Source: Candidatus Latescibacterota bacterium
Lineage (GTDB): Bacteria; Latescibacterota; MVCY01; DTYK01
Direction: 5' to 3'
Assembly (NCBI GenBank): GCA_012961925.1
Contig: DTYK01000259.1
Location: 1-26,220 of the forward strand
DNA: 26,220 nucleotides
Of this stretch, positions 6,985 through 15,029 are shown one piece after another. How positions within the stretch are numbered: the first letter of the stretch is position 1; every line of letters begins with the position of its first letter. The position numbers and the translations under genes were made by a program. The notes below the pieces were generated by a model, which was given only the letters and a program-made list of their open reading frames with translations, was not told where the DNA came from and searched no databases.

Positions 6985-8823
6985 TTGAGGAAATTCGAGG
7001 TGGTCTTCCAGCCTGATGGGGTGGTGGCACAAATCGGTCCGGGAACTACCATCCTCGATGCAGCGCTGTCGGTCGGGATCCATATAGAGGGACCTTGTGG
7101 CGGTAAGGGGACCTGCCACAAGTGTAAAGTTACGGTCAAAGGAGGCGTATCAGAACCTTCTTCAATGGAGACCCAACATCTCTCCCGCCAGGAGATAGAT
7201 GTGGGCTACCGTCTGGCATGCCAGGCAGAGGTTACCGGCGATGCAATCGTCCACGTGCCACTGGCTACAAGATTGACTGCTCAGAAGATCCTTGACCATG
7301 GAGTCAGGATTGACGTACCTCCCACCGCCAATGTGAAGAAATATCCACTGAAGTTAACCAGGCCAAGCCTGGAGGATCAGAGGTCGGACTTTGAAAGGAT
7401 CAGGGATACCATGTCTGAAGGGGGGGTATCAACTGTCAGCCTTGATGTGTTGAGAAGGATTCCCGGCCTGCTCAGGGGGAATGACTTCCATATAACTGCC
7501 GTGGTCCTGGGAGATGAGCTGGTGGATGTGGAGAGGGGAGACACCTCCAATGCTAACTATGGAATCGCTTTCGATATAGGCACTACAACACTTGTGGGCT
7601 ATCTGGTGGATCTGGTGACCGGGACTCAGACGGGCGTTTCAGCCACTATGAACCCTCAGTCCGCCTATGGGGACGACGTAATATCACGTATCAGCTTTGT
7701 CACTGAGCATAAAGATGGACTGGAGAGATTGCACAGCAAGGTTATTGATGCTATAAACGGGATGATCGACGACCTCTGCCAACAGGGTGAGATAGACCCA
7801 AATAACATATATGAAGTGACGGTGGCAGGCAATACTTGCATGCACCACCTATTCCTGGGGATTGACCCGCGGAACATAGGGCCATCGCCCTTTGTCCCGG
7901 TTGTCTCAGAACCCATGTGTGTGCAAGCAAAAGAGCTCGGGCTTCAAATCAATCCAAGGGGCAGGGTCTATACGTTGCCGAATGTGGCCGGTTATGTGGG
8001 CGCTGATATCGTGGGTGGGATCCTCGCAACACGTCTATGGGAAAGCAATAGGATTAAGTTATTGATAGATATCGGAACAAATGGAGAGCTCGTATTAGGC
8101 TCCCGTGACGGGCTCATAGCGTGTTCTACTGCCGCTGGGCCAGCCTTTGAAGGTGCCCGTATCTCATGTGGGATGAGGGCAGCACCGGGGGCGATCGACA
8201 GAGTTGCTCTGGACGGGGATGTGGTCTACACAACGGTTGGCGATATCAAACCAAGAGGGATATGCGGCTCCGGCCTACTCGATATTGCGGCCGAGATGCT
8301 GCGGACAGGTGTACTCGATCCCACGGGAAGGATGATGGATGAAACGAGCCTCAAGGACCTGAGTGGTCCGATAAGGGAGAGGATAGATCGCTCTGAAGAT
8401 GGGCTCCGTTTCCTCTTAGTGAAAGGGGAAGAGACAGAGCAGGGCCACCCGGTCTACATCACACAGAAGGATATCAGGGAACTTCAATTAGCAAAAGGGG
8501 CCATTTTCACCGGCATCCAACTGCTGAAAAAGGAGTTGGCCCTCGATGACGATGACCTGTCTGAGGTCCTGCTTGCTGGCGCCTTTGGGAACTATCTGAA
8601 CAAACACAGCGCCCTTAAAGTTGGCCTACTCCCTCCGGTCGGTGCAGACAGGGTCAGATCAGTGGGAAATGCAGCAGGGGAAGGGGCAAGGATGGCCCTC
8701 ATTTCAACCGAGGAGAGAAAAAAGGCGGAAGAGATCGCAAAAAGGGTCCAATATATCGAACTCTCTGGCCGTAAGGACTTTATGGAGAATTTTGCTGAAA
8801 ACATGCTCTTTCCGGTTTCATGA
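6985..8823 (+). CDS. RACo-like [2Fe-2S]/ASKHA corrinoid activation protein
   Basis: Proteins of this type use ATP to drive low-potential electrons onto inactive Co(II) corrinoid proteins, returning them to Co(I) for methyl transfer. The N-terminal ferredoxin domain (about 1-95) has Cys38, Cys44, Cys47 and Cys79 for a [2Fe-2S] cluster. After a linker comes the ASKHA-fold ATPase (DUF4445, RACo C-terminal), with phosphate-binding segments IAFDIGTTT at 194-202 and IDIGTNGE at 361-368, the GNTCMHH segment at 282-288, GYVGAD at 336-341, and LAGAFGNYL near the end. The 612-residue length is normal for the family. The TTG start at 6985 is supported by AAGGAGGGGG at 6971-6980. No corrinoid protein or methyltransferase gene lies in the window, so the partner is unknown. 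It could serve the acetyl-CoA pathway or a methylamine, methoxy or similar methyltransferase system. Confidence 0.88.
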   Translation: MRKFEVVFQPDGVVAQIGPGTTILDAALSVGIHIEGPCGGKGTCHKCKVTVKGGVSEPSSMETQHLSRQEIDVGYRLACQAEVTGDAIVHVPLATRLTAQKILDHGVRIDVPPTANVKKYPLKLTRPSLEDQRSDFERIRDTMSEGGVSTVSLDVLRRIPGLLRGNDFHITAVVLGDELVDVERGDTSNANYGIAFDIGTTTLVGYLVDLVTGTQTGVSATMNPQSAYGDDVISRISFVTEHKDGLERLHSKVIDAINGMIDDLCQQGEIDPNNIYEVTVAGNTCMHHLFLGIDPRNIGPSPFVPVVSEPMCVQAKELGLQINPRGRVYTLPNVAGYVGADIVGGILATRLWESNRIKLLIDIGTNGELVLGSRDGLIACSTAAGPAFEGARISCGMRAAPGAIDRVALDGDVVYTTVGDIKPRGICGSGLLDIAAEMLRTGVLDPTGRMMDETSLKDLSGPIRERIDRSEDGLRFLLVKGEETEQGHPVYITQKDIRELQLAKGAIFTGIQLLKKELALDDDDLSEVLLAGAFGNYLNKHSALKVGLLPPVGADRVRSVGNAAGEGARMALISTEERKKAEEIAKRVQYIELSGRKDFMENFAENMLFPVS

Positions 8824-8854
8824 AGCGCCCTTAAACCTGAGCCGTTAAGACCAC

Positions 8855-8927
8855 CTTCGGCAAAGGCTTCGGGCTACCCTTTCTTTTCGTTTCCTTTCGG
8901 TTCGAGGCCGAAGACTTCGTTAATTAG
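8855..8927. repeat. GAAG/CTTC inverted-repeat element, copy 2
   Basis: The 117-bp gap before archease has CTTCGGC at 8855-8861, a near copy CTTCGGG at 8867-8873, then GAGGCCGAAG and the odd palindrome CGAAGACTTCG at 8909-8919. GCCGAAG at 8907-8913 can pair with 8855-8861. The 11-base palindrome recurs exactly at 22062-22072, also just before a start codon and followed by a similar TTAATTA/CTATTTA stretch. Confidence 0.5.
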
Positions 8928-8940
8928 TCAGGAAAGTACA

Positions 8941-9357
8941 ATGAACTATTATACTTACTTCGAACATCCGGCAGATGTGGGTATTGAAGGGATTGGGGCG
9001 ACGATCGAGGAGGCCTTTGAACAGGCAGCAAGCGCCATGTTCAATCTGATCGTGGACATAGAGAAGGTAAAACCCCAAAGCAAGGTCCAGATTCACTGCC
9101 AGGGGGAAGATGTCGAGGAGCTGTTCATAGACTGGCTTAATACCCTCCTGGCACAGGCTGATATCCACAGTATGGTTTTCTGCCGCTTCAAGATAGATCG
9201 CCTGCAGGGTTCGTATCTGACAGGATACGCTGAAGGAGAGGAGTTAAATCAAGAAAAACACAAGATCAAGTTGGAGGTTAAGGCTGCCACTTACTGTATG
9301 TTGGAAGTTGGGAGGGGGCAAGGCGGATATTTCGCTAGATGCGTTGTTGACGTCTGA
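8941..9357 (+). CDS. Archease, RtcB ligase cofactor
   Basis: Archease speeds the guanylylation of RtcB and lets the ligase turn over many times. The 138-residue product has the expected size, the N-terminal HPADVG segment with Asp12, and the characteristic CVVDV C-terminus with the penultimate Asp137; such acidic residues bind metal at the RtcB interface. CAGGAAAG lies a few bases before ATG 8941. The rtcB gene follows with only 16 bases between, the typical pairing that confirms both calls. It may be the first gene of the long operon that continues through the TCA genes. Confidence 0.93.
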   Translation: MNYYTYFEHPADVGIEGIGATIEEAFEQAASAMFNLIVDIEKVKPQSKVQIHCQGEDVEELFIDWLNTLLAQADIHSMVFCRFKIDRLQGSYLTGYAEGEELNQEKHKIKLEVKAATYCMLEVGRGQGGYFARCVVDV

Positions 9358-9373
9358 TTACCGGAGGTGTGCC

Positions 9374-10804
9374 GTGGAACTGAACAAACTCAAAAAGGTG
9401 AAGGACTATGAGTGGATGATCCCCGAATCCGGCGATATGCGAGTTCCGGGCCAGATCTTTGCCAGCAGGGAACTGGTGGAGGAGATGGATGAGAAGGTCT
9501 ATGAGCAGGTCACAAATGTGGCCTGTCTGCCGGGGATCCAGAAATTTTCGATCGCAATGCCTGATGCACACTGGGGATATGGTTTCCCAATAGGTGGAGT
9601 AGCCGCCTTTGACCCTGAACAGGGAGGTGTCATCTCAGTAGGGGGTGTGGGGTTTGATGTGAACTGTGGAGTGAGAACTTTGAAGACAGGGTTGACCCTT
9701 GACCAAGTGAAACCCAAGCTGAAGGAGCTGGTGGACACTCTCTTCAGCACAATCCCTGCCGGCGTGGGTTCAAGAGGAGAGATCTCGCTCTCAGGCGGTC
9801 AGATAGAGGGCGTCCTCACCGGAGGTGCTCAGTGGGTCGTTGAAAAGGGCTATGGGTTCAAAGAGGACCTGGAATTCACTGAGGATAACGGGAGGGTTGA
9901 CGGTGCAGATCCATCTGCCGTGAGCGAGGTGGCGTTGAAACGGGAGAGACGTCAGGTGGGGACTCTGGGTTCGGGCAACCATTACCTGGAGATCCAGTAT
10001 GTAGATGAGGTCTACGACCGATCTGTGGCCCAACAGTTCGGTCTGGAGGAACAGGAGGTGGTTGTCACCATCCATTGTGGATCCAGGGCCCTTGGACATC
10101 AGGTTGGTACTGACTACCTGAAGACCCTTGCCGATGCATCCAGGAAGTACGGGATACCTATCAGAGAACGGGAACTGGTCTGTGCCCCTATAGACTCTAA
10201 AGAGGGAAGGAGGTATTTCTCTGCAGTAAACTGCGCCATAAACTATGCCTTTGCCAATAGACAGGTGATAGCGCACCTTGTGAGGGAGGGGTTCAGTAGA
10301 GTGTTGCCTGAAGCGGACCTGGTAATGCTTTATGACATAGGGCACAACACCTGTAAACTGGAAACCCACCGCATCAACGGCGAATTAAAAGAGGTATATG
10401 TCCATAGAAAGGGGGCGACAAGAGCCTTTGGCCCGGACAGGACAGAACTTCCGAAGCCATATCAAGGCGTTGGCCAGCCGGTGATCGTGGGCGGCACAAT
10501 GGGGACAACCTCCCATATACTGGTAGGAACCCAATACGGCGAGGAGAAGGCCTTTGCCTCGGTGTGTCATGGGGCAGGGCGCAGGATGAGCAGAAACCAA
10601 GCCAAGAGGAAATGGAGGGGAGATAGGCTCATCAAAGAGCTTGGGGAGAAGGGGATCTACATAAGAGCCCACTCACTGCCAGGATTGGCTGAGGAAGCCC
10701 CCATGGCCTATAAGGATGTGTCAACGGTCATCGAATCGATTCATGACGCCGGCCTGGCCAACAAAGTGGTGCGGCTGAGACCCATAGGATGCATTAAGGG
10801 ATGA
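9374..10804 (+). CDS. rtcB: RNA-splicing ligase RtcB (long, archaeal/eukaryal-type)
   Basis: RtcB joins a 2',3'-cyclic phosphate (or 3'-phosphate) RNA end to a 5'-OH end using GTP and Mn2+. With GTG 9374 as start the protein is 476 residues, close to Pyrococcus RtcB and longer than the roughly 408-residue E. coli type. The metal ligands fall at Cys98, His203, His234 and His324, and the guanylylated histidine of CHGAGR is His399. The closing segment VVRLRPIGCIKG is also typical. The frame is open further upstream inside archease (a TTG at 9308), but GGAGGT at 9363-9368 and homology favour 9374. In bacteria RtcB is linked to RNA repair after nuclease damage. The next gene, 30 bases on, starts the TCA group. 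Confidence 0.95.
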   Translation: MELNKLKKVKDYEWMIPESGDMRVPGQIFASRELVEEMDEKVYEQVTNVACLPGIQKFSIAMPDAHWGYGFPIGGVAAFDPEQGGVISVGGVGFDVNCGVRTLKTGLTLDQVKPKLKELVDTLFSTIPAGVGSRGEISLSGGQIEGVLTGGAQWVVEKGYGFKEDLEFTEDNGRVDGADPSAVSEVALKRERRQVGTLGSGNHYLEIQYVDEVYDRSVAQQFGLEEQEVVVTIHCGSRALGHQVGTDYLKTLADASRKYGIPIRERELVCAPIDSKEGRRYFSAVNCAINYAFANRQVIAHLVREGFSRVLPEADLVMLYDIGHNTCKLETHRINGELKEVYVHRKGATRAFGPDRTELPKPYQGVGQPVIVGGTMGTTSHILVGTQYGEEKAFASVCHGAGRRMSRNQAKRKWRGDRLIKELGEKGIYIRAHSLPGLAEEAPMAYKDVSTVIESIHDAGLANKVVRLRPIGCIKG

Positions 10805-10834
10805 ATCTGGCTATCAAACGAAAGAGGCCGTGGA

Positions 10835-11335
10835 ATGATCCTCAGAGGAAGAGCCTGGAAGTTTGGCGATGATGTGAGCACCGATTTGATCTGTCCCGGG
10901 CGGTATTTTCACCTCAGATCCGATCTTCCTGGGTTGGCCCGGCATCTGCTGGAAGATGCGGATCCTGATTTCGTGAACAGGATCAGCAAAGGGGACTTTA
11001 TCATAGCCGGGAAAAACTTCGGCCAGGGCTCAAGCAGAGAACACGCCCCCAGGATAATAAAGCTGGCCGGCATCGGAGCAGTCCTGGCGAGATCCTTTGC
11101 CAGGATCTTCTACAGAAATGCCATAAACATCGGACTGCCGGTCCTTGAATGTGCCACCGAAAGAATAGACCAGGGAGACAGGCTTGAGGTGGACATCGCC
11201 AAAGGGGTGATAGTGAACGAAACGAAGGGGATCGAACTTAAGTTCCACCCTTTACCCTCTGTTATGCTGAAAATCCTCTCAGACGGCGGCTTAATAGCAC
11301 ACATCCGGAAACACGGCGATCTCATATTGGATTGA
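10835..11335 (+). CDS. LeuD/aconitase-type hydro-lyase small (swivel) subunit
   Basis: This 166-residue protein is the swivelling C-terminal-domain subunit of the aconitase superfamily, as in isopropylmalate isomerase LeuCD or homoaconitase. The family core GKNFGQGSSREHAP lies at 59-72, preceded by FGDDVSTD (10-17) and followed by SFARIFYRNAINIGLPVLE. The substrate-specificity loop near 22-30 reads GRYFHLRSD. This matches neither YLRT (isopropylmalate) nor YLVY (homoaconitate) exactly, so the substrate is open. No large iron-sulfur subunit gene is in the window. The location directly before icd, mdh and fumarase argues for a TCA role, perhaps half of a two-subunit aconitase, but leucine biosynthesis is not excluded. 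AAAGAGG at 10821-10827 supports the ATG. Confidence 0.85.
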   Translation: MILRGRAWKFGDDVSTDLICPGRYFHLRSDLPGLARHLLEDADPDFVNRISKGDFIIAGKNFGQGSSREHAPRIIKLAGIGAVLARSFARIFYRNAINIGLPVLECATERIDQGDRLEVDIAKGVIVNETKGIELKFHPLPSVMLKILSDGGLIAHIRKHGDLILD

Positions 11336-11347
11336 CTCAAAAACGAC

Positions 11348-12595
11348 ATGACGAGGTTCGATAAACTTACGCTTCCGGGAGAGGGACACAGGATTGAAAT
11401 AGCCCAGGGCAAACTTCACTCCCCAGATGATCCGATCATCCCTTTCATAGAAGGTGATGGAATCGGGTCGGATATCATGAAGGCCTCCCTCAGGGTTTGG
11501 AACGGAGCTGTAGAGAAGGCTTACGGAAAGACCAGAAAGGTGGTCTGGCTGGAGATTTACGCTGGTGAGAAGGCTGTTGGGATCTATGGACAACCTCTTC
11601 CTGAGGATACTGTGAGGGCGATCCGACAATATGTCGTTGCAATCAAAGGTCCGCTCACCACACCCGTTGGGGGGGGGACCAGGAGTCTGAATGTCGCCCT
11701 GAGGCAGAAACTTGACCTTTACGCCTGTGTGAGGCCCGTACGCTATCTACCAGGGGTACCAAGCCCTGTTTCCCATCCCGAAAGGATGGATATGGTTATA
11801 TTTAGAGAGAATACCGAAGACGTCTATGCCGGCATAGAATGGCAGAGAGGTACGGATGAGGCCAAAAGATTCATTTCCTACCTTAAACGCGAGTTCGGTA
11901 TAGAAATCACCGAGGATTCAGGGATAGGAGTGAAACCCATCAGCGAAGCTGCGACGAAACGGCTGATGAGGAAGGCTATCAGGTATGCCATCGACCACAA
12001 CAGGAGGAACATCACTCTGGTACATAAAGGCAATATTATGAAGTTCACAGAAGGTGCCTTCAGGGATTGGTGCTACCAGGTGGCACAGGAGGAGTTCCCA
12101 CGGGAGACGATAACGGAACGGGTGGTTGAGGACCAATATGGCGGAGAGGTGCCAGCGGGCAAGATCCTTATAAAGGACAGGATTGCGGACTCTATGTTCC
12201 AGCAAATCCTCACCAGGACAGAAGAGTACGATATAGTGGTAACACCAAACCTCAACGGCGATTATCTTTCAGACGCCTGTGCGGCCCAGATAGGAGGATT
12301 GGGTATGGCCCCTGGTGCAAATATCGGTGACCCCACCGCCCTGTTTGAAGCCACCCATGGAACCGCTCCAAAATATGCCGGGCTGGATATGGCAAACCCC
12401 AGCTCTCTCATCCTCTCAGGGGCAATGATGTTCGAATATATCGGCTGGCAGCAGGCTTCCTATATCATCATTGATGCACTCTCCAAGACGATTAGCCAGA
12501 AAAAGGTCACTTATGACCTGGCCCGACAGATGGAAGGGGCAAACAGACTGAAAACCTCTGAGTTTGCAACAGCAGTAATTGAAAACATGGGGTAG
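11348..12595 (+). CDS. icd: NADP-dependent isocitrate dehydrogenase
   Basis: This enzyme oxidatively decarboxylates isocitrate to 2-oxoglutarate. The 415-residue protein aligns by number with E. coli Icd: Ser113, Asn115, Arg119, Arg129, Arg153 and Tyr160 are all in place for isocitrate binding. The later HGTAPKYAG segment has the Lys-Tyr pair that selects NADP. Metal-binding aspartates lie in the segment NGDYLSDACAAQ. It starts 12 bases after the LeuD-like gene and ends two bases before mdh, so it is in the same operon. The ribosome-binding site is weak, which suggests translational coupling. Ser113 is the residue phosphorylated by AceK in enterobacteria; no kinase gene is nearby. Confidence 0.96.
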   Translation: MTRFDKLTLPGEGHRIEIAQGKLHSPDDPIIPFIEGDGIGSDIMKASLRVWNGAVEKAYGKTRKVVWLEIYAGEKAVGIYGQPLPEDTVRAIRQYVVAIKGPLTTPVGGGTRSLNVALRQKLDLYACVRPVRYLPGVPSPVSHPERMDMVIFRENTEDVYAGIEWQRGTDEAKRFISYLKREFGIEITEDSGIGVKPISEAATKRLMRKAIRYAIDHNRRNITLVHKGNIMKFTEGAFRDWCYQVAQEEFPRETITERVVEDQYGGEVPAGKILIKDRIADSMFQQILTRTEEYDIVVTPNLNGDYLSDACAAQIGGLGMAPGANIGDPTALFEATHGTAPKYAGLDMANPSSLILSGAMMFEYIGWQQASYIIIDALSKTISQKKVTYDLARQMEGANRLKTSEFATAVIENMG

Positions 12596-12597
12596 AT

Positions 12598-13518
12598 ATG
12601 GATAAGGTAAGCGTTATCGGCGCAGGGCAGGTCGGATCGACAACGGCCTTGATGATCGCACAGAAGGAATTTGCCGACGTAACCCTTATAGATATAGTAC
12701 AGGGTCTGGCCAAGGGGAAGGCCCTCGATATAGCCGAAGCCGCCCCCATTGGTGGATATGACTCCAGGGTATTCGGCACTGAGGAAATTTCAGAGATAGA
12801 GGGGTCGAAAGTAGTCGTGGTAACCGCAGGCTTAACCCGAAGTCCGGGAATGTCAAGGCAGGATCTCCTTGAAAAGAACGCCACCATTGTCGAAGGCATT
12901 ATAAAGGATATCGCAAGATATGCCCCTCTATCCATTATAGTGATGGTGACGAATCCACTTGATTTGATGACCTACCTGGCACTGAAGGTATCGGGTTTCC
13001 CATGGCATCGAGTTGTTGGTCAGGCAGGGGTGTTGGATGCTGCCAGGTTCAGATGCTTCGTAGCAGCGGAGCTTGGGGTCTCCGTGGAGGATGTGTCGGC
13101 CATGGTGCTTGGAGGCCATGGCGACTCGATGGTTCCTCTTCCCCGCTATACCACGGTCTCAGGCATACCCATCCCAGAATTGCTTCCATCAGATACTATA
13201 AATAGGCTGGTGGAACGTACCCGAAGGGGAGGCGGGGAGATGGTGAATTTACTTGGCACAAGTGCCCTTTATGCGCCAGGGGCATCGGTGGCTCTGATGG
13301 TGGAGGCGATCGCCAGGGACAAGAAACGAATATTACCCTGCTCCGTCTGCCTTCACGGCCAATATGGGGTAGAGGGTGTCTGTATGGGTGTACCCGTAAA
13401 GCTTGGAGCCACAGGGGTGGAGGAGGTAATTGAACTTGAATTGACCGGGGAAGAACTGGAGGCGTTCCAGGATTCGGCAAGGATATGCAGAGAACAGATT
13501 GACCTGTTAAAAATATGA
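12598..13518 (+). CDS. mdh: Malate dehydrogenase (LDH-like class)
   Basis: This enzyme interconverts malate and oxaloacetate with NAD. The 306-residue protein has the Rossmann motif GAGQVG at 8-13 and Asp32, which favours NAD. Arg81 and Arg87 in the active-site loop (TRSPGMSR) mark malate rather than lactate specificity. Asn119, Arg150 and the proton relay His174 (GGHGDSMVPL) complete the site. The length and sequence are those of the LDH-like tetrameric malate dehydrogenases common in anaerobes and thermophiles rather than the enterobacterial dimeric type. It is separated from icd by two bases and overlaps the fumarase alpha start by ATGA, which implies coupled translation. Confidence 0.96.
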   Translation: MDKVSVIGAGQVGSTTALMIAQKEFADVTLIDIVQGLAKGKALDIAEAAPIGGYDSRVFGTEEISEIEGSKVVVVTAGLTRSPGMSRQDLLEKNATIVEGIIKDIARYAPLSIIVMVTNPLDLMTYLALKVSGFPWHRVVGQAGVLDAARFRCFVAAELGVSVEDVSAMVLGGHGDSMVPLPRYTTVSGIPIPELLPSDTINRLVERTRRGGGEMVNLLGTSALYAPGASVALMVEAIARDKKRILPCSVCLHGQYGVEGVCMGVPVKLGATGVEEVIELELTGEELEAFQDSARICREQIDLLKI

Positions 13519-14381
13519 ACCCGTCCCCAATTGTAATGACGAGAAAACTCCACGCAGATGTTATAACCGATGAGGTGGCCAGGCTCTGTATGGAGGCCAA
13601 CTTTGACCTGGGAGAAGATGTCCTGAGGGCCCTGCGTGAAGCCTTAGAGAAGGAAGAGTCCTCTATCGGCAAAGAAATCCTGGGCCTACTGATGGAAAAT
13701 GCCGAAATCGCCCGGACTCAGCGAGTGCCCATGTGCCAGGACACCGGATTCGCAGTCGTCTTCCTGGAGCTCGGCCAGGATTTGAGTATAGTCGGCGGCG
13801 ACCTCACTGAGGCGATAAATGAAGGCATAAGACAAGGGTATAGGGAGGGCTATTTACGAAAGTCCATTGTCGGCCATCCCTTCGCCAGGGTCAACACCAG
13901 GGATAACACTCCTGCGGTCATACACACGGAGATAGTCCCCGGTGACAGGTTGAAGATAACTGTGGCCCCAAAAGGCGGAGGGAGTGAGAACATGAGCACG
14001 CTGGCGATGCTCAGGCCTGCCGATGGAAAGGAAGGTGTGAAGAGATTTGTTGTCCGGTCGGTCCAGGAAGCTGGCGCCAATGCCTGTCCACCACTGGTCG
14101 TTGGGGTTGGACTGGGAGGGACGTTTGAGAAGGCAGCGTATCTGTCCAAAAAGGCACTGATCCGCAGACTTGGTGAAGGTAATACAGATCCAGAGCTCCA
14201 CCACCTCGAAGAGGAACTCCTTGAAGAGATAAACAACCTTGGTATAGGCCCGTTAGGCTTTGGAGGCAGAGTAACAGCCCTGGCGGTGCATATAGAGAGT
14301 TATCCATGCCATATTACAGGTCTGCCCGTGGCAGTCAACCTGAACTGCCATGCGGCAAGACATAAGGAGGTCACCCTGTAG
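13515..14381 (+). CDS. Class I fumarate hydratase, alpha subunit
   Basis: This is the N-terminal-type subunit of the oxygen-sensitive [4Fe-4S] fumarase (FumA/TtdA family), which hydrates fumarate to malate. The cluster cysteines are Cys74 (MCQDTG), Cys191 (NACPP) and Cys278 (LNCHAARH). The 288-residue length matches two-subunit enzymes. The ATG overlaps the mdh stop by four bases. An in-frame ATG at 13536 is an alternative. L(+)-tartrate dehydratase alpha is a close relative, but the neighbouring mdh and icd favour fumarase. A separate beta gene lies downstream instead of a fused polypeptide. Confidence 0.93.
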   Translation: MNPSPIVMTRKLHADVITDEVARLCMEANFDLGEDVLRALREALEKEESSIGKEILGLLMENAEIARTQRVPMCQDTGFAVVFLELGQDLSIVGGDLTEAINEGIRQGYREGYLRKSIVGHPFARVNTRDNTPAVIHTEIVPGDRLKITVAPKGGGSENMSTLAMLRPADGKEGVKRFVVRSVQEAGANACPPLVVGVGLGGTFEKAAYLSKKALIRRLGEGNTDPELHHLEEELLEEINNLGIGPLGFGGRVTALAVHIESYPCHITGLPVAVNLNCHAARHKEVTL

Positions 14382-14453
14382 AGGGCCGCCATAAGGTATG
14401 TCCCTTTAGCGGGATTGGGAGAGTTCCTCAGTGGCGTATCAAGGAAGGAACGG

Positions 14454-15008
14454 ATGACGACATCAATAAAGCTAACCCCACCGTTGTCTGATAAAGATAT
14501 CTCCGATCTCAGGAGCGGGGATAGAATCACCATAAGTGGGGTTCTCTACACGGCGAGAGATGCTGCCCACAAGAGGCTGGTTGAACTACTCTCTAAGGGG
14601 GAAAAGTTGCCCTTCGATCTTAAAGGGCAGATCATCTACTATGTGGGCCCTACGCCAGCCAAACCCGGAATTGTCATCGGTGCGGCCGGTCCCACAACCA
14701 GTTATAGGATGGATCCCTATACAATACCACTGCTTGCCGGAGGGCTTAAGGGCATGATAGGCAAGGGTCACCGCTCGCCTGAGGTGAAAAAGGCTATGGA
14801 GAAGTATAAAGCCGTCTACTTCGCGGCGGTGGGCGGTGCCGGAGCTTTGCTGGCGAAACATATAACAAAATCTGAGATAATAGCATTTGAGGATCTTGGT
14901 CCAGAGGCGATAAGGAAGATCGAAGTCAGGAACTTCCCCGCCATCGTGGTTAATGACCTCTACGGGAATGACCTGTACGAGGAAGGGATAAAGAAATATA
15001 AGAGGTGA
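14454..15008 (+). CDS. Class I fumarate hydratase, beta subunit
   Basis: The 184-residue product is the C-terminal-type partner of the two-subunit class I fumarase. Typical segments are SGVLYTARDAAHKR, GPTPAKPG, GPTTSYRMDPYT, GKGH and VYFAAVGGAGAL, which form the substrate pocket with the alpha subunit. The frame extends upstream to a TTG at 14415, but AAGGAAGG at 14441-14448 and homology support ATG 14454. The 72-base gap after alpha is the longest in the TCA block. The gene is followed after 21 bases by the kinase. Confidence 0.93.
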   Translation: MTTSIKLTPPLSDKDISDLRSGDRITISGVLYTARDAAHKRLVELLSKGEKLPFDLKGQIIYYVGPTPAKPGIVIGAAGPTTSYRMDPYTIPLLAGGLKGMIGKGHRSPEVKKAMEKYKAVYFAAVGGAGALLAKHITKSEIIAFEDLGPEAIRKIEVRNFPAIVVNDLYGNDLYEEGIKKYKR

Positions 15009-15029
15009 ATTCTTCAATAAGGAAAAGAG

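Noticed and set aside
6717..7119. Small frames across the gap between the radical SAM and RACo-like genes
   Set aside because: They overlap the ends of two clear genes and the repeat element, and have no recognisable protein features.
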